A stretch of 64,000 nucleotides of DNA from Rostratula benghalensis (Eukaryota; Chordata; Aves; Charadriiformes; Rostratulidae), in the NCBI GenBank assembly GCA_013399305.1, contig VXAI01000159.1, positions 1-64,000 of the forward strand, in the 5' to 3' direction. Below, one piece after another: positions 11,370 through 22,500 of the stretch. Below the pieces are notes generated by a model. It searched no databases. It saw only the letters and a list, made by a program, of their open reading frames with translations, and had not been told where the DNA came from. A program made the position numbers and the translations under genes. Position 1 is the first letter of the stretch. Each line of letters begins with the position of its first letter.

Positions 11370-13204
11370 GTGAGAGGGCTTTGTTTTAAATAGAGGTCCA
11401 TGCAGCAAGTTTGACTTGAATTAATGGCTTCCTGACTTTTGATTAAATTCTTTTTACCAACACTCTTTTCCATATTTAATTTCTGGATTTTTTTTTTTTT
11501 CCTTCTGGCGGCTTGCAGCAGTTAGACCCTGTCTGGTGGGTAGAAACCAAAATACTCCCAATATGTAGAAGTGGCTCTAAGTTAACTTATTACTACGTAG
11601 GCTTCACCTTTGAAAACCTGGAAAATCCCAAACCCCATCTGGAAGCATGTATGCCATACGTTGTATGGCTAATAGTACTGGGCTCTGTTTAAATACTGAA
11701 TAAAACTTGCAGATGGGAGCTAGCAACTAAAATAATTTCTGTTCAGACTCCATAATCTCATGTGATGGGGAATGCAAAGCTTACCAGTGACACCCCTCGC
11801 ATTATATCCTTGAAGGACTTGAAGATTAGATCAGTGGAGGACAAGGTACCCTCGCCAAAGTCCTGCAAACACAAGGCACCTTTGCTAAATGAAATCTTAG
11901 CTAGAAGAAAGCATGAATTCTCATGCTGCCTGCACTGCTCTATCACTTTCACTGGTGAAAGAAATCCCAGTTCTGGGGACTCTGTGCTACTCTAGCCCAT
12001 CCTCCCCTCACTGTCACCTCATTGTACGATATTTCAGAATCAGTCCTTGGGGACCGATGGGAGACTTTGTCTGCCCCTACAAAGTGGGGAAGGGACAAGC
12101 AGAACAACCAGCCTCTCAAATGATGGAGATGGAAAAAAGGCAAGAGAGCAATAAAAAAATTCCCTTAGCCCGATATTAAACATCTCTCCTGTCTTGTTTT
12201 AAATTGATCTGGAGGAAAGGGTAGAGAGAAGTGGCTCTGATCTTTTCAAATATGTGAACAATCTTTTTGCTATTTTATAAGTATGTGGAAGATACATCTT
12301 GCCAGAGCTGGATTCATGTAATTCATGTAATATTTAGACACCTGTAGTGAGATTATTTTTTCCTGTTTTAATTTGAATACCCTGCATTTCTCAGTCTTTT
12401 TGCTGTTGAGAGTACTGAAGAACTTAGCTATTTCCCTGGGGAAAACACATACCAAAAAACCTGGCAGTCTGGCTCAACAGTATTTATATCCCAAGTATTA
12501 TAAAATGTGCGTAACAAGGTGGCTGTTACGTTTCTTCTCGGGGAAGCTGAACAATGAATCCCACAGGAACCAGTGGGAGCAGAGTCAAACCTCCCTCCAT
12601 TTCAGTATTTTTTCTCTGATTTTTGTGACATGAAGCTAAGGCCCAAATTCTACAAACCGCTCAACAAGGAAACGCGTGCAGCCCAATGGCTTCCCCGAGG
12701 CACCATTTACATACAATTTGTTGTAAGATTAGGATCAGAAGCTCTTTTCTCCCTGTCTGACTGCCTCCTTGGGTCTTATTTTGCAGTGGTTTTGGTTTTC
12801 TTTTTAAGTTGTTTTGACTGCAGTGAAGTAAAATTGTTGGTATGTTTTAAATCAGTGCCCACTCTGCTGATTGTTGGGCTGCCAAAGATCAGCCAAGGAA
12901 AATTCAACTGGGAGCGAGATTGAGAGAGATTCATAGCAAGAATCAGGCTCATAGAACAAGTGAATATATTATATGAGATGTGTAAGGACCCCGTCCTGCA
13001 AGACTGAACCAAGCCCTAGGTGATTTGACCAAGGGAACAACAAAGCCGTGAGCCTTTTACAGTGAAAATGGGGTATCCACCTTCAGCCGTCCTCCTTCCG
13101 CAGAGCATTTATGAATATCAGTCAAGGGGAGTAAGATCTGCCCCTTTTAAATGGTCTGTTACCATCCACAAGTGCTTCAAAATGTACTTACTGTTCTTCT
13201 GGAA
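11370..13204. other. Non-coding interval
   Basis: No gene recognised. The block 12634-12745 (AAGGCCCAAATTCT ... CATTTACATACAATTTG ... AGGATCAGAAGC) weakly resembles the ends of the MITE-like family at 47.6 kb. A tandem ATTCATGTA doublet lies near 12313-12330. Confidence 0.4.
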
Positions 13205-13262
13205 CAGTGCTGCAAGCTAAAGCTCCTCCTCTGAAGTCAGTGGAGTTACTCTGAGTCTGACT
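13205..13262. mobile_element. Possible fragment of an ancient Chompy-like MITE
   Basis: GAAGTCAGTGGAGTTACTCT, followed by GAGTCTGACTGCC, matches the central and right portion of the inverted-repeat family better preserved at 47598-47700 (AAGTTACTTTGATTTACAC). Only part of the element is visible and it is diverged, so the call is tentative. Confidence 0.35.
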
Positions 13263-13694
13263 GCCAAGTACTATATATCTAACCTAGCGATACATTCTAG
13301 TTTGATGGTAAGATTTCTACTGCAGAATTTGGTTTCATTCAGAATCTGAAGTATGAGAAGTTGGCAAGTTGCAGATTTCTTGTGGAAATTTGAAACCCCA
13401 TGCTTGTCATCAAAATACTAAAGAGTAATACCAAATATTGCAATATTTAGTATACCATAACATTGGAAACAAAAGCAATTGAAATGAGTCAGCATGAAAT
13501 GTTTTCCTTTTATCAAAATAAACGAGAGTGTTGAAATAATGCATTTCTGCTCTCTGCCTTTGAAATTGTCATTGAAATCAACACATTCTAGCAAAAGATT
13601 TGGATTTCACTCAAAGTGCGTTTTCCAGTGGAAAATTGTACGCTCTCCATCAACTTAAATGGCTGCAGGAGGTGGGAAGAAATGATAAATTGAG

Positions 13695-13737
13695 GCCTCT
13701 GGATTTACACAGGAGTAAGTGAGAGCAGAAAGTGCTA
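13695..13737 (+). mobile_element. Possible end fragment of an ancient Chompy-like MITE
   Basis: GGATTTACACAGGAGTAAGT, followed by GAGAGCAGAA, resembles the right end of the same family (GATTTACACxxxTGTAA, then GAGAxCAGAAT). It lies about 440 bases from the other partial match at 13.2 kb, so the two may be separate insertions. Confidence 0.35.
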
Positions 13738-14755
13738 TAATGTATGTGTTAATGGGTGTTAATTTGCGTGTACCTGCTTACAGAGATCTGTGGGCAGCTC
13801 TGAACGTTGCGATGTGCCCCATTTCCTTCTGTATGAGTAAAGAAGAATATGAACACTTGAAAAGCCGAAGCCTGCTCTGGAGTAGAAAAGCCAGCCCTAC
13901 TACAAAGAAATTCTTGTGCCTCTTTAATTACCCTTCTTCACCTATAGGTGGAATTTCCACTCCAACAGCTTTAGCAAGGAGGCTGTTAGCCTGGGAGGAG
14001 ATTTCTGTTTGTCTTTGTACAGCAAACACTGGCTCTGTTGTGCAGTGCCAGTTTCTGATTCTAATGATTTCCTGAATTCATTCTCTTCCGTACCTCAGGG
14101 AAGGAAGAGGTGATCCTCTTGAAAATTCAGATAATTGCTTTTATTTGATTTTTATTAAACCTCATTCAAGAATAATACGATGGCTTTTTTTATTACATTG
14201 TTCATCACTGTGGCATTTTTAAATTTGCTTTGCTAAAAGAAACAGTTTACTAAGCCAAAGATTTAATTCCAGGATTTTTGCAGAGAGAAAACTGGGAGGT
14301 GTTTTTTTTTTCTTGAGGTTGTTTTGATTTCAAAGACTGTTGTAATATTGATATGTATCTTTTATTTTTTTATCTTTCTTTTTTTTTAATAGCCCAGGCT
14401 TCTTCCCCAGCCCCAGCAACTGTGGCATGATGAGTTTTATTGCGTGTACATCTGGAGCTGGCAGGGCTGGCTTTGACTCGGCTGTGCCCAGTGGCTTCTG
14501 AGACGAGGCCATACAAGGGACACTTCTCCTAAGCTCAGCTGGCTCACCCCCTGGGAGAAGGTGATACCCACTGCCATGCTCTGGTGGCCGTGGGGAAGCA
14601 GCAGGCTCCAGCTCTGGCCAGAGACGTACATGGCTTCAAGAACAGAGCTGCAATGGAGTTATCCCACTGCACAGCTAGGGAAAGCCACCCCAGGGTAGCA
14701 GTTTAGTCTTCTCGATGGAGAGGGGGAACATGGGGCATGGCCTGATTAATTTATT
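13738..14755. other. Non-coding interval
   Basis: A frame of 118 codons at 13719-14075 overlaps the MITE-like fragment and has no recognisable domain. GC rises at 14400-14740 without CpG enrichment. Nothing else recognised. Confidence 0.4.
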
Positions 14756-14823
14756 CATCCATCCATCCATCCATCCATCCATCCATCCATCCATCCATCC
14801 ATCCATCCATCCATCCATCCATC
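14756..14823 (+). repeat. (CATC)n microsatellite, about 17 units
   Basis: An essentially perfect CATC/ATCC tetranucleotide array runs for 68 bases, flanked by TTTATT on the left and TCTCCCTCCC on the right. The minus-strand translation gives a D-G-W-M repeat, which is an artefact of the array and not a protein repeat. Arrays of this length are usually polymorphic in length. Confidence 0.97.
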
Positions 14824-16347
14824 TCTCCCTCCCTTCTTCCCTCTCGATAAAACTCTCCCATGGCTGATGTGACAGGTATTATTCTCACTTTACACACAGC
14901 GTGACTGACGAAGGAAAGCAAAATGCATAATCTGCACTTAGCAGAAATGAAAGTAGCTGAGCAATTAAAATTCAGGACCGACAACATGTTGCTAACACAA
15001 AAGAATATGGGTTTGGGAAATTTAATCTTTATCTATTTACCTCTCTGCTGCCCGTGTGACATCATCTACTGTCCATTAATAAGTCACACACAGAGCTACT
15101 TGATGTGTGGTTTTATGAGAGCTATTATTTCAAGAGTTGGCCATTTAAAGGTAAGTGTTTAGGAACATGAGTTTTTCATATACTTTCAGAGCATATTTTC
15201 CCCTTTTTCCATTTTATCACAGGAAATAATGTCTCAAAACACTGTGAAGACTTTGTAAGACTCTTTTTTATCTCAAAAAGTTTTTAACAAGAATCCAGTC
15301 ATCTTAGTTAATCCCTTTAAACCATGTCAATATTTACTTTTAAGTGCAGGTTCAAATACTCCATCAGCTGCGCTCTCAGTTTAATGGGGACAATTCCCAT
15401 TGACTGGGAATTACGGCTGAATGCCACAGGGGCTTACCTTGAGTCCTTGTAGTTCCAACTTGTGATGGCAGTACGGGTGATGGGATGTCTGTTGTTAGCT
15501 TCTGCATCTGTCCATGAATAAGTGGGTCCCCCAGGACTGTTTTTAGTGAGCTGCTGGGTTCCTGCCACATCTGTGACATTCTGTACCCCCCACGAGGTTT
15601 CCAGAAGGGCCCATGGTCATTAAAATAATCAGTGTGGGATTTCTAAAACAGTGTGTTCACCCTTGTCTGATCCTCCGTACCTTTTGGAAGAAATGTGGCA
15701 ATTTGGCAACAGCTTGACCCCTGCTCAGAAGGGTGACTGAGGGAGAGGGTCGGGCACAAACCCCACCAGCCTGACGAAGGTTACGTGCCGTGAATGAGCA
15801 GCTGATCCCCAAACACAGGGAGCAGATTTCTTACTGAAAGCCTGGAAATAAGAACAGGCCTTCAACAGCTCGTACAGGATAACGGGCAGCTACAGTTGGT
15901 TGAGCACAGAGGTCGCTGACAGAGCTAAAGACCCTTAATAAGCACTGCAGCCACTTCCCATGGTTATCTGCAACCTATAATTTGGGAGAGAAGCATATTT
16001 TTAATGCTACTGGCACCTAGACCTTTGTTTTCTAATTTTGATGGAGTAATGGCAACAGGCCTTGCGCTGCAAGACAAAAGACAGGCAGATGGAGCACCAT
16101 TTCATTATATAGTTACCCTTTTCACCCTCCCTTTCTTGAGGCAAAGGACAGGTTATTTCATACTACATGGGAGAGCATGCCTTTGCCTTTCCCTTAGCAG
16201 ATGTGTTTGGATCAGAGGAGAAGCCAGTTGGTCCAAGATGTGGCTGGATTTACATTCTTTCACGTTCTGCTCATATCATCAGAATTAATCTCATCACCAG
16301 TTTTCTGGCCAACAAGAATTTTTTCTTCTATATAAAACGGTCTTTTA

Positions 16348-16353
<6 letters not shown>
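14824..16353. other. Non-coding interval with a short inverted repeat
   Basis: AATTCCCA at 15392-15399 and TGGGAATT at 15405-15412 form a perfect 8-base inverted repeat around TTGAC. The wording resembles short inverted-repeat transposon remnants. No exon is supported in this interval. Confidence 0.45.

Positions 16354-16383
<30 letters not shown>
16354..16383 (-). repeat. T30 homopolymer
   Basis: Thirty uninterrupted T residues, the longest single-base run in the window. On the minus strand the sequence just before it contains ATTAAA about 35 bases upstream of the A run. That would fit a retroposed transcript end, but no gene body was recognised. Confidence 0.9.
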
Positions 16384-16519
16384 CCTGTAGCATGAAATAC
16401 AACTGCTGTTGGGAAATTTAATTGTTCCTCTGCTACTACAGTGACACAGAGTATTCATGGTACCCTTGATCCCCTTCTCTTCTGTCTGTGATACATCAGA
16501 AATAGGCTTTTTAGTTGAC

Positions 16520-16535
16520 TTTTTTTTTTTTTTTT
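16520..16535. repeat. T16 homopolymer
   Basis: Sixteen T residues about 140 bases after the T30 run. Simple sequence. Confidence 0.85.
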
Positions 16536-18559
16536 AAACTAGAGGTCTTATTTTCTCTGGGGAACACTAGGACTCATTTCCTTTGCTAAGGATGTGGAGT
16601 TGTCACTCTGAAGAACCTCCTGCCGTTGGATACCTCCTGAACCATTGCACAGATCACTTTGGATGGTTTGGGCATCCCCTTCCAGTCCCACTTCCCCAGG
16701 CAGGGGAGATGTTTCCTGTCAGGTCGTATGGTAACAGGGAAAGGCCTCAGCTCACCCTTGATGTCCCCAGTGTGGGACACCATCTGGGTATGGAGGCGGC
16801 AATAACTGAAACAATTTAAATTTTCCCTGGCTCCTTCAGGTAACTCCTGGCCTCAGACAACATGTTCCTTGTCATTTTCCTGACCACATCTTATTTGATC
16901 GCACACTATTTGCACTTAATGTTAGTGAAGTGAACTGAAAATTATAAAGCTATGGCAAAGATCATAAGGCAGAAAAAGGTGAGTAAATATAAACAGTGAA
17001 GTGGAAGAAAGTGGCTGGAGAACAGCAAGTGCTAAATGCCCTATTTCACAAGAACTTGAGCGTGTGCTTCCCTAGGAACCACACACATCTTTGTAACAGA
17101 GCTCTCAAGTCTCCAGCTAGTTACTTTTTTCTTTCCAGATTAATGCTTATTTTAGGACACCCCAGCTTTAGCCACTGCTCTCTCTAAGCTATTTATTTTC
17201 AGAGAGACTGACTTTCACATCATGTAATAAATTGCTGGGATATATGGTGCGTGTAGAGAACTGCTGGGTACATTTCAATGGAAAACCAGACTGGATCGAT
17301 CTCTCTGCATAGACTTATTTCTTTTTTCAGGGGTGGGGTGGAAAGCTACAGATAATTTTGTTGGGTTTTTCCCCCTACAACAATAACTTGACAGAGAGAA
17401 AAAACCAAAAGTGGTAATACCCCCTCTTTCCTTTGCTTTTCATTTCTGTTAGAAGTTTCCTAAAGTAAACATTTTCAATATTATTCTAAGCTTAAATAAC
17501 TGAAAAGTAGACTAAATCAGAAATGTCAGAAACACTTGCTTTTTGCTTCCTCCTGATGCTAAAGATTTTTCATATTACTGTGATGCAATATTTTGGGTTT
17601 GTGAGGTACCACAGTGATCCTGGAGCTGTGACAGTTCCTGCCATACTGAGAACTCTTTTGCTTTGCAATGCTGCTTCTTTGCTTGGTCTCTCTGGAATAA
17701 CTCAAAATAAAGCAGTGCATGTCAAACAAACCCTACGTGATTTGTCTGTCTCGGGTTCTTCACCATCTGGAGCAGTTTCCTTAGGGCTCAAGAGTCTTTT
17801 TCCTGAAGACCGCACCCCCACCGGGCTACTGAAGCATGCTTGTCTCTTCCTCTCTCCTCCCCAAAAACTTCCTTTTGAACATTATGAGTCAGTTATATGT
17901 TTCCTTATTATTGTCTGGTCTCATTGTTGGTCAGAAAACAGTCCCCTGTTAAAGTCTGTTGTCCCTTAGAAGTCCTTGAATGGAGGACAGTCCATTTCAG
18001 TGTAGAGTGGATCCCCAGCCATGTTAACGTTCACAACAGGAGAGCACCTTTGCAGCAAATCTCTCCATCACCCCCATTCATCCTGTGGAGGTTTGGTTTG
18101 CTGTTTTGCTGTGTATGAATCATATTTCTTTCACAGGAAACTTAACCAGAAGTTCTGCTTCAGGTGCACACCAGCAGTGGTTCAACCCCTAGAAGGGACA
18201 AAAGAGATCTATAAGATACATTTAAACCATGTGTATTTGGGATGTCCAGTCCAGTAAATCAAGCTAAATATAATCTAGTAAAATGCCAGACCACATGCAC
18301 TGTAGATATTAGAGCCCCTGCTGCCAGTTGCACTGTCCTGCTGCTCTGCTCTCACTATGCCTAATGGCTTGCTAATGTAGACAAAGTCAGAGGTGCATAA
18401 AAGGTACAGCAGTTACATATCATCAGCTTCCTAAAATCAATGAGTTCATAAGTTTCTGAGACCATTTAAGCTCCTGACTTATGCCTCTAGGCAGTTAGCA
18501 ATACACAGATGGTACAGTCTACAGTACCTGCAGAACTGAATTTGGTAGATGCCTTCGTT
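16536..18559. other. Non-coding interval
   Basis: The longest frame (17523-17969, 148 codons) is within the length expected by chance in a window this size and shows no domain. No repeat family recognised. Confidence 0.45.
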
Positions 18560-18965
18560 TGGTGTTAAAATAATTAATGGATTTTTATGTGATGAAAAGA
18601 TGGGGTGAGCAGAGAGACCATCTATCAATATTTCACCTATTGGGAGATGTGATTAACACCTTGAAGCTTTGAGATGTGGTGAAGCTGTAGAGCAGTTTAG
18701 GATAACAAGTGAAGACTGTTATCAGGTCCAATTACTCTCGAAAGGAAATTAAGAGAGGCAAAATATAATTACTTGAACTGGAATGTAGCCAGAGTGTTGG
18801 GGTGATCATTTGCTATATGATCATTAATGACTGTGGTAGAAAACTGTGGATTTAATGCCATGAGGTAAATATTCACTCTCACCAAGGAGTGTGCTCGTTA
18901 AGAATAATATGGATGCAGTCATAAAAGAATGTTAATTGAATCCTGTGTATGGTTGAGCATTCATC
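18560..18965. promoter_or_regulatory. Candidate conserved non-coding block
   Basis: Repeat-free, complex AT-rich sequence contains AATAATTAATGG, TGTGATTAAC, TCCAATTAC, ATATAATTAC, a CATTTGCTATATGATCATTAATG stretch, AGGTAAATATTC and AATGTTAATTG. The density of homeodomain-type and other factor words is higher than in the flanks and there are no simple runs. Conservation is a guess from texture. Confidence 0.22.
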
Positions 18966-19066
18966 TTCTGAAACCAAGTATCAGCACTCAAAATACAGAG
19001 AAATGCTGCTTAACATCTAATGGAGATAGCGAATCAAAAGAACATGCTCTCTATCCTTTTTTTGGG

Positions 19067-19091
19067 TTTTTTTTTTTTTTTTTTTTTTTTT
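19067..19091. repeat. T25 homopolymer
   Basis: A T7-GGG-T25 stretch starts at 19057, with the uninterrupted part at 19067-19091. No element body recognised on either side. Confidence 0.9.
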
Positions 19092-22000
19092 CTGATGATA
19101 AGGCATAAGATGAAATTTCCATAGTTAGCACAGCCTGGCCTCTTTTGGGTACTACAGAAGCAAATGTATAGGCATGCAAGCAAAAGTGCTAAACAGTATG
19201 GTTTTAAGGAATGGCTTACCAGAAATGCTAGGTAGGAAAAGAAGTTTTTGAGGCTTCACGGAAGCCAGAGTGTTTAACAAATGGTGTGCTATCTTTTCTT
19301 TTGTCCTTCTTCTGTTCTGAAAGTAACAGCCAACAGCCAGACTTTGCATGTCACTAGTGTCTTTCATGCATTTAGATTACCCTTCGATTCAGCTTCACAG
19401 TACTCCAAAACAGGATAAACAATATATGATAATTGCTTTACCTTTTACTGCAGTGCAGCAGATACATAACCACATTATCAATAGAGGTGTGAAAAAAAAT
19501 CAGTGCTTGACAATGCTTAAAGAATTTGAGGAGGTAAGAACACAGTTTATACTATTAACAATTGAGAATAAAAGCTTAGTCCTATGACTATTTCTGTGCC
19601 ATACTTGGACTGTCAGCTACCAAGATGGTTACACACATCTTTTATGTCCAATTTACCAGTGCGTACTCAATTCCTTTTAGAATGCTGGGCACTGCAGCAG
19701 TTGCCAGAATTTGAGGGGGTTGAAAATAATTTTGACAGTGAAAGATTGCTTAATTAGCACCCACAATGGCCAGTGGCTCTGCTTCACAGCTGACCTGCAG
19801 CAGCATGTCTAGCTGCTCTGTGTGCCTGACTTCATATAACCACATGGTCATTCAGAAAGGACCATGTGCTGAAACCTGAGGGCTGCACCCACAGATGTTC
19901 ATAGAAGAAATAGATTAGAAAGGGCATTTCTGAGTCTTTACCAGCCAGAGGAGCACTTCTTAATGAAAGAGCTACTGAGGAAGATCCTGAAATGATGTCA
20001 CTTGGGCAAAAACTAATACCTAACATCTAGATACGAAGTTTGTCACAAGTCTCTTTCCTTTAGTAGAACTGAAGTTCCTCAAGAGGCCATGTGTTTGCCA
20101 ATGTTTTGCAAGGAAGTCTCAATAGACTGGGAAAACCTTTAAATATAGCTTGCAAAGCTTGTTGGTAAAGAACTGGCCACTTAAAATACATGAGGCTTGA
20201 TCCAGAACTTGCCCACGTCCATAAGATGGTCTCATTCACAGATGGAGGCAGGCAAGGCTTTCATTCAAACTGATGAGCTTTCAGGACGGTTCATCCAAAC
20301 CTACCAAAAATGATAAAGACATTTGTAACTGAGATCAGTGGAGAGAGAGAAATAGCAGCTTTCTGCTGTCCTGGAAGTCCCACAAGCCTTTTTGTGCTTC
20401 TGGAAGAGCGAGAGGTAAGAAACCTGCTTGGTTTGAATCAAAAGAATCTTGTTAAAAATATTCAAGGCTCTGAGAAGAGCAGCTTTCATTAACATGATTA
20501 TTTAGACTGGGAAAAAGGACTTCATTGCACTCGTCTTCGGGAGGCCCTGAGTGCCAGCTGCAACTCCTGAAAAAGGAAATTCCAGCCAGCACAGAGAGCA
20601 CTCCTGTTCCCATTGCTCAGAAGTTGCCTGCACATGACCAAGGCTTCTGGAGGCTTCAGGACCCTCTCACTAACTGCTTTTTTACAGAGTAAGAAGGCAA
20701 CTGTTATCAATAAGCATCTTTTCTGAAAGAAGGATCAGACCTGCCTTCTAAGGCACTTCTGACAACTTTGAAAACCAGACATGGAACTGGCAAAGAGACC
20801 TTAAGGTCAGCCCTATTTCAGCACATCACATGTAATAAGGGAACAGGAACATTAAATCCCATCATGTCTTGAATAGTTCAATAATTTACATCCTGGGAGA
20901 GGAGAAAGTCCATGGTGTATCGCATCAAGTTTTATGTCATTCACTTGTTCTGAGCCTGTAAATACAGCTAACAGCATTTAACCTAACACTGCTGCTATTG
21001 ATAAACAGGAAAACATTCATTAAACAGCATATTGCTGTGGAGAAAACTCTAAATTCATCAAACCACATTCATTAAAGGGCATCGTTTAGAACATCGTTAC
21101 CTAAAAACCCATCAAGGGTTTTTCCCTTTTCAACTGAAAGTAAGACAGGTCAGTTCCTCAGGCACTTGGTAACGGTGGTGGCCATCCCACAGGTTGTGAA
21201 GGATTTTATTGACCACTAGGCATTTCATACTGCTGCCTGGAATGAAAAGGAACTTTATTCCAGCAGAAATATGCAAGGTACAGTGAGCAAACATGGGAGC
21301 TGGAACATGCTGCCCTATACTGAAGCCCCTCTTCCTGTGAATCCACTGAATAACTTAACTGCTCTGTGAACCTTCTCCAATGTTTTGAGGTGTCAGATGC
21401 TGTGCACGGGCAGCTGACATGCAGATGGATGCTCCAGTGTTTGTTAGAATATGAGCTTATAAGAAGCAGAAGATGAAGTAAGACCTGGAACAGGTGGGCT
21501 GGCTGGAGGGAAGAATTTGAAATGACATTGTGTTTCTCAAACTTCCTGGACAGAGCAGCTGAGATGATTAAGAAGAGAGAAGGAGGCATCTGACTTTGTT
21601 TACAAGTATGAGCTTATAGAATACTGATTCTTCCACATCCTTCTTCTCTGAGCTTCCAAAACTGCTCTTTTTTACTTCTACTCTATTGCAGCTGAGGCCT
21701 TGGAGCAAAGCCACACTCTAGCCTTTATTTCTAGCCTGACGGTATAGATCCATAAATAAAGTGAACCCAAAGTGGCAGAGTAATCTTCAAGAATGCCTCA
21801 GCTTGAATAAACTTTTATAGCAAAAGTAGAACCCTTTCCTTGCAAGTCAAACAAAGTTAATCTGATTTATAGCTTTTGTTATTATCATTATGGACCACAG
21901 TGAGAGTGAGCAGGTTCCCCTGCAGATAAACCACCACGTGTGCAAGAGATAGTAAAAGGTTACTCAATGGAAGTGACCAAAGCCCTCCCAGCACAGCCAA

Positions 22001-22239
22001 ACTCTGGCTGCCTGGTCAAGGCACGGCTACGACCATCCAGGGCTTCTCAGCCACCTGCCGAAGCCCATGGCAAAACAAAGGGAAAATCAAATAGGAAGCA
22101 ACATTTAAGTTTGGTTTTAAAATTAAGATGCAAATCTGCTACACAAATATCCTCCAGCAGGCAAGTCCAAAGGGAGCATGTTTCATTTTGGATCAGCTTA
22201 AATGTCTTAAACTAACTTCACTGACATTTGTCTTCTGCC
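19092..22239. other. Non-coding interval
   Basis: The word TATGAGCTTATA occurs twice, at about 21449 and 21607, as a short direct repeat about 160 bases apart. The minus-strand frame at 21206-21589 (127 codons) spans one copy and has no known domain. No splice-bounded exon was found. Confidence 0.4.
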
Positions 22240-22500
22240 AGTTAATTTACTTACGTCTGCTCTGCCGTGGTCGCGCTAAGCAGAGATAAAGTTCTCCACG
22301 GGAAGGTTTACCCTGGCATGACAAATCCTACACAGCAGCAAAAATGTTCTGGTATCACACTTGCCCTGCGCGTCAGCCGCAGCCACCACTGCTCACCATC
22401 ACTCTGGCTGTGTCACGGGCAGGCTGGGAGGAAAATGAGAAAAACCCTTCTTGCCAAGGAAGCTGCAGAGGGGACGTGAAGAGCTGCAGGGAGGAACGGA
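22240..22500. other. Small local CpG cluster of unknown role
   Basis: About ten CpGs fall within 250 bases (GCCGTGGTCGCGC, CCTGCGCGTCAGCCGC, CACGGG twice), in an otherwise CpG-poor neighbourhood. An overlapping plus-strand frame at 22267-22479 (70 codons) is not recognisable. It could be an exon or an enhancer kept unmethylated, but evidence is thin. Confidence 0.3.

Noticed and set aside
14751..14987. Minus-strand protein with a D-G-W-M repeat
   Set aside because: It is a translation of the (CATC)n microsatellite.
17523..17969. 148-codon plus-strand frame
   Set aside because: Length is within what I roughly expect by chance among some 128,000 codons read in six frames. No motif and no CpG or codon signal.
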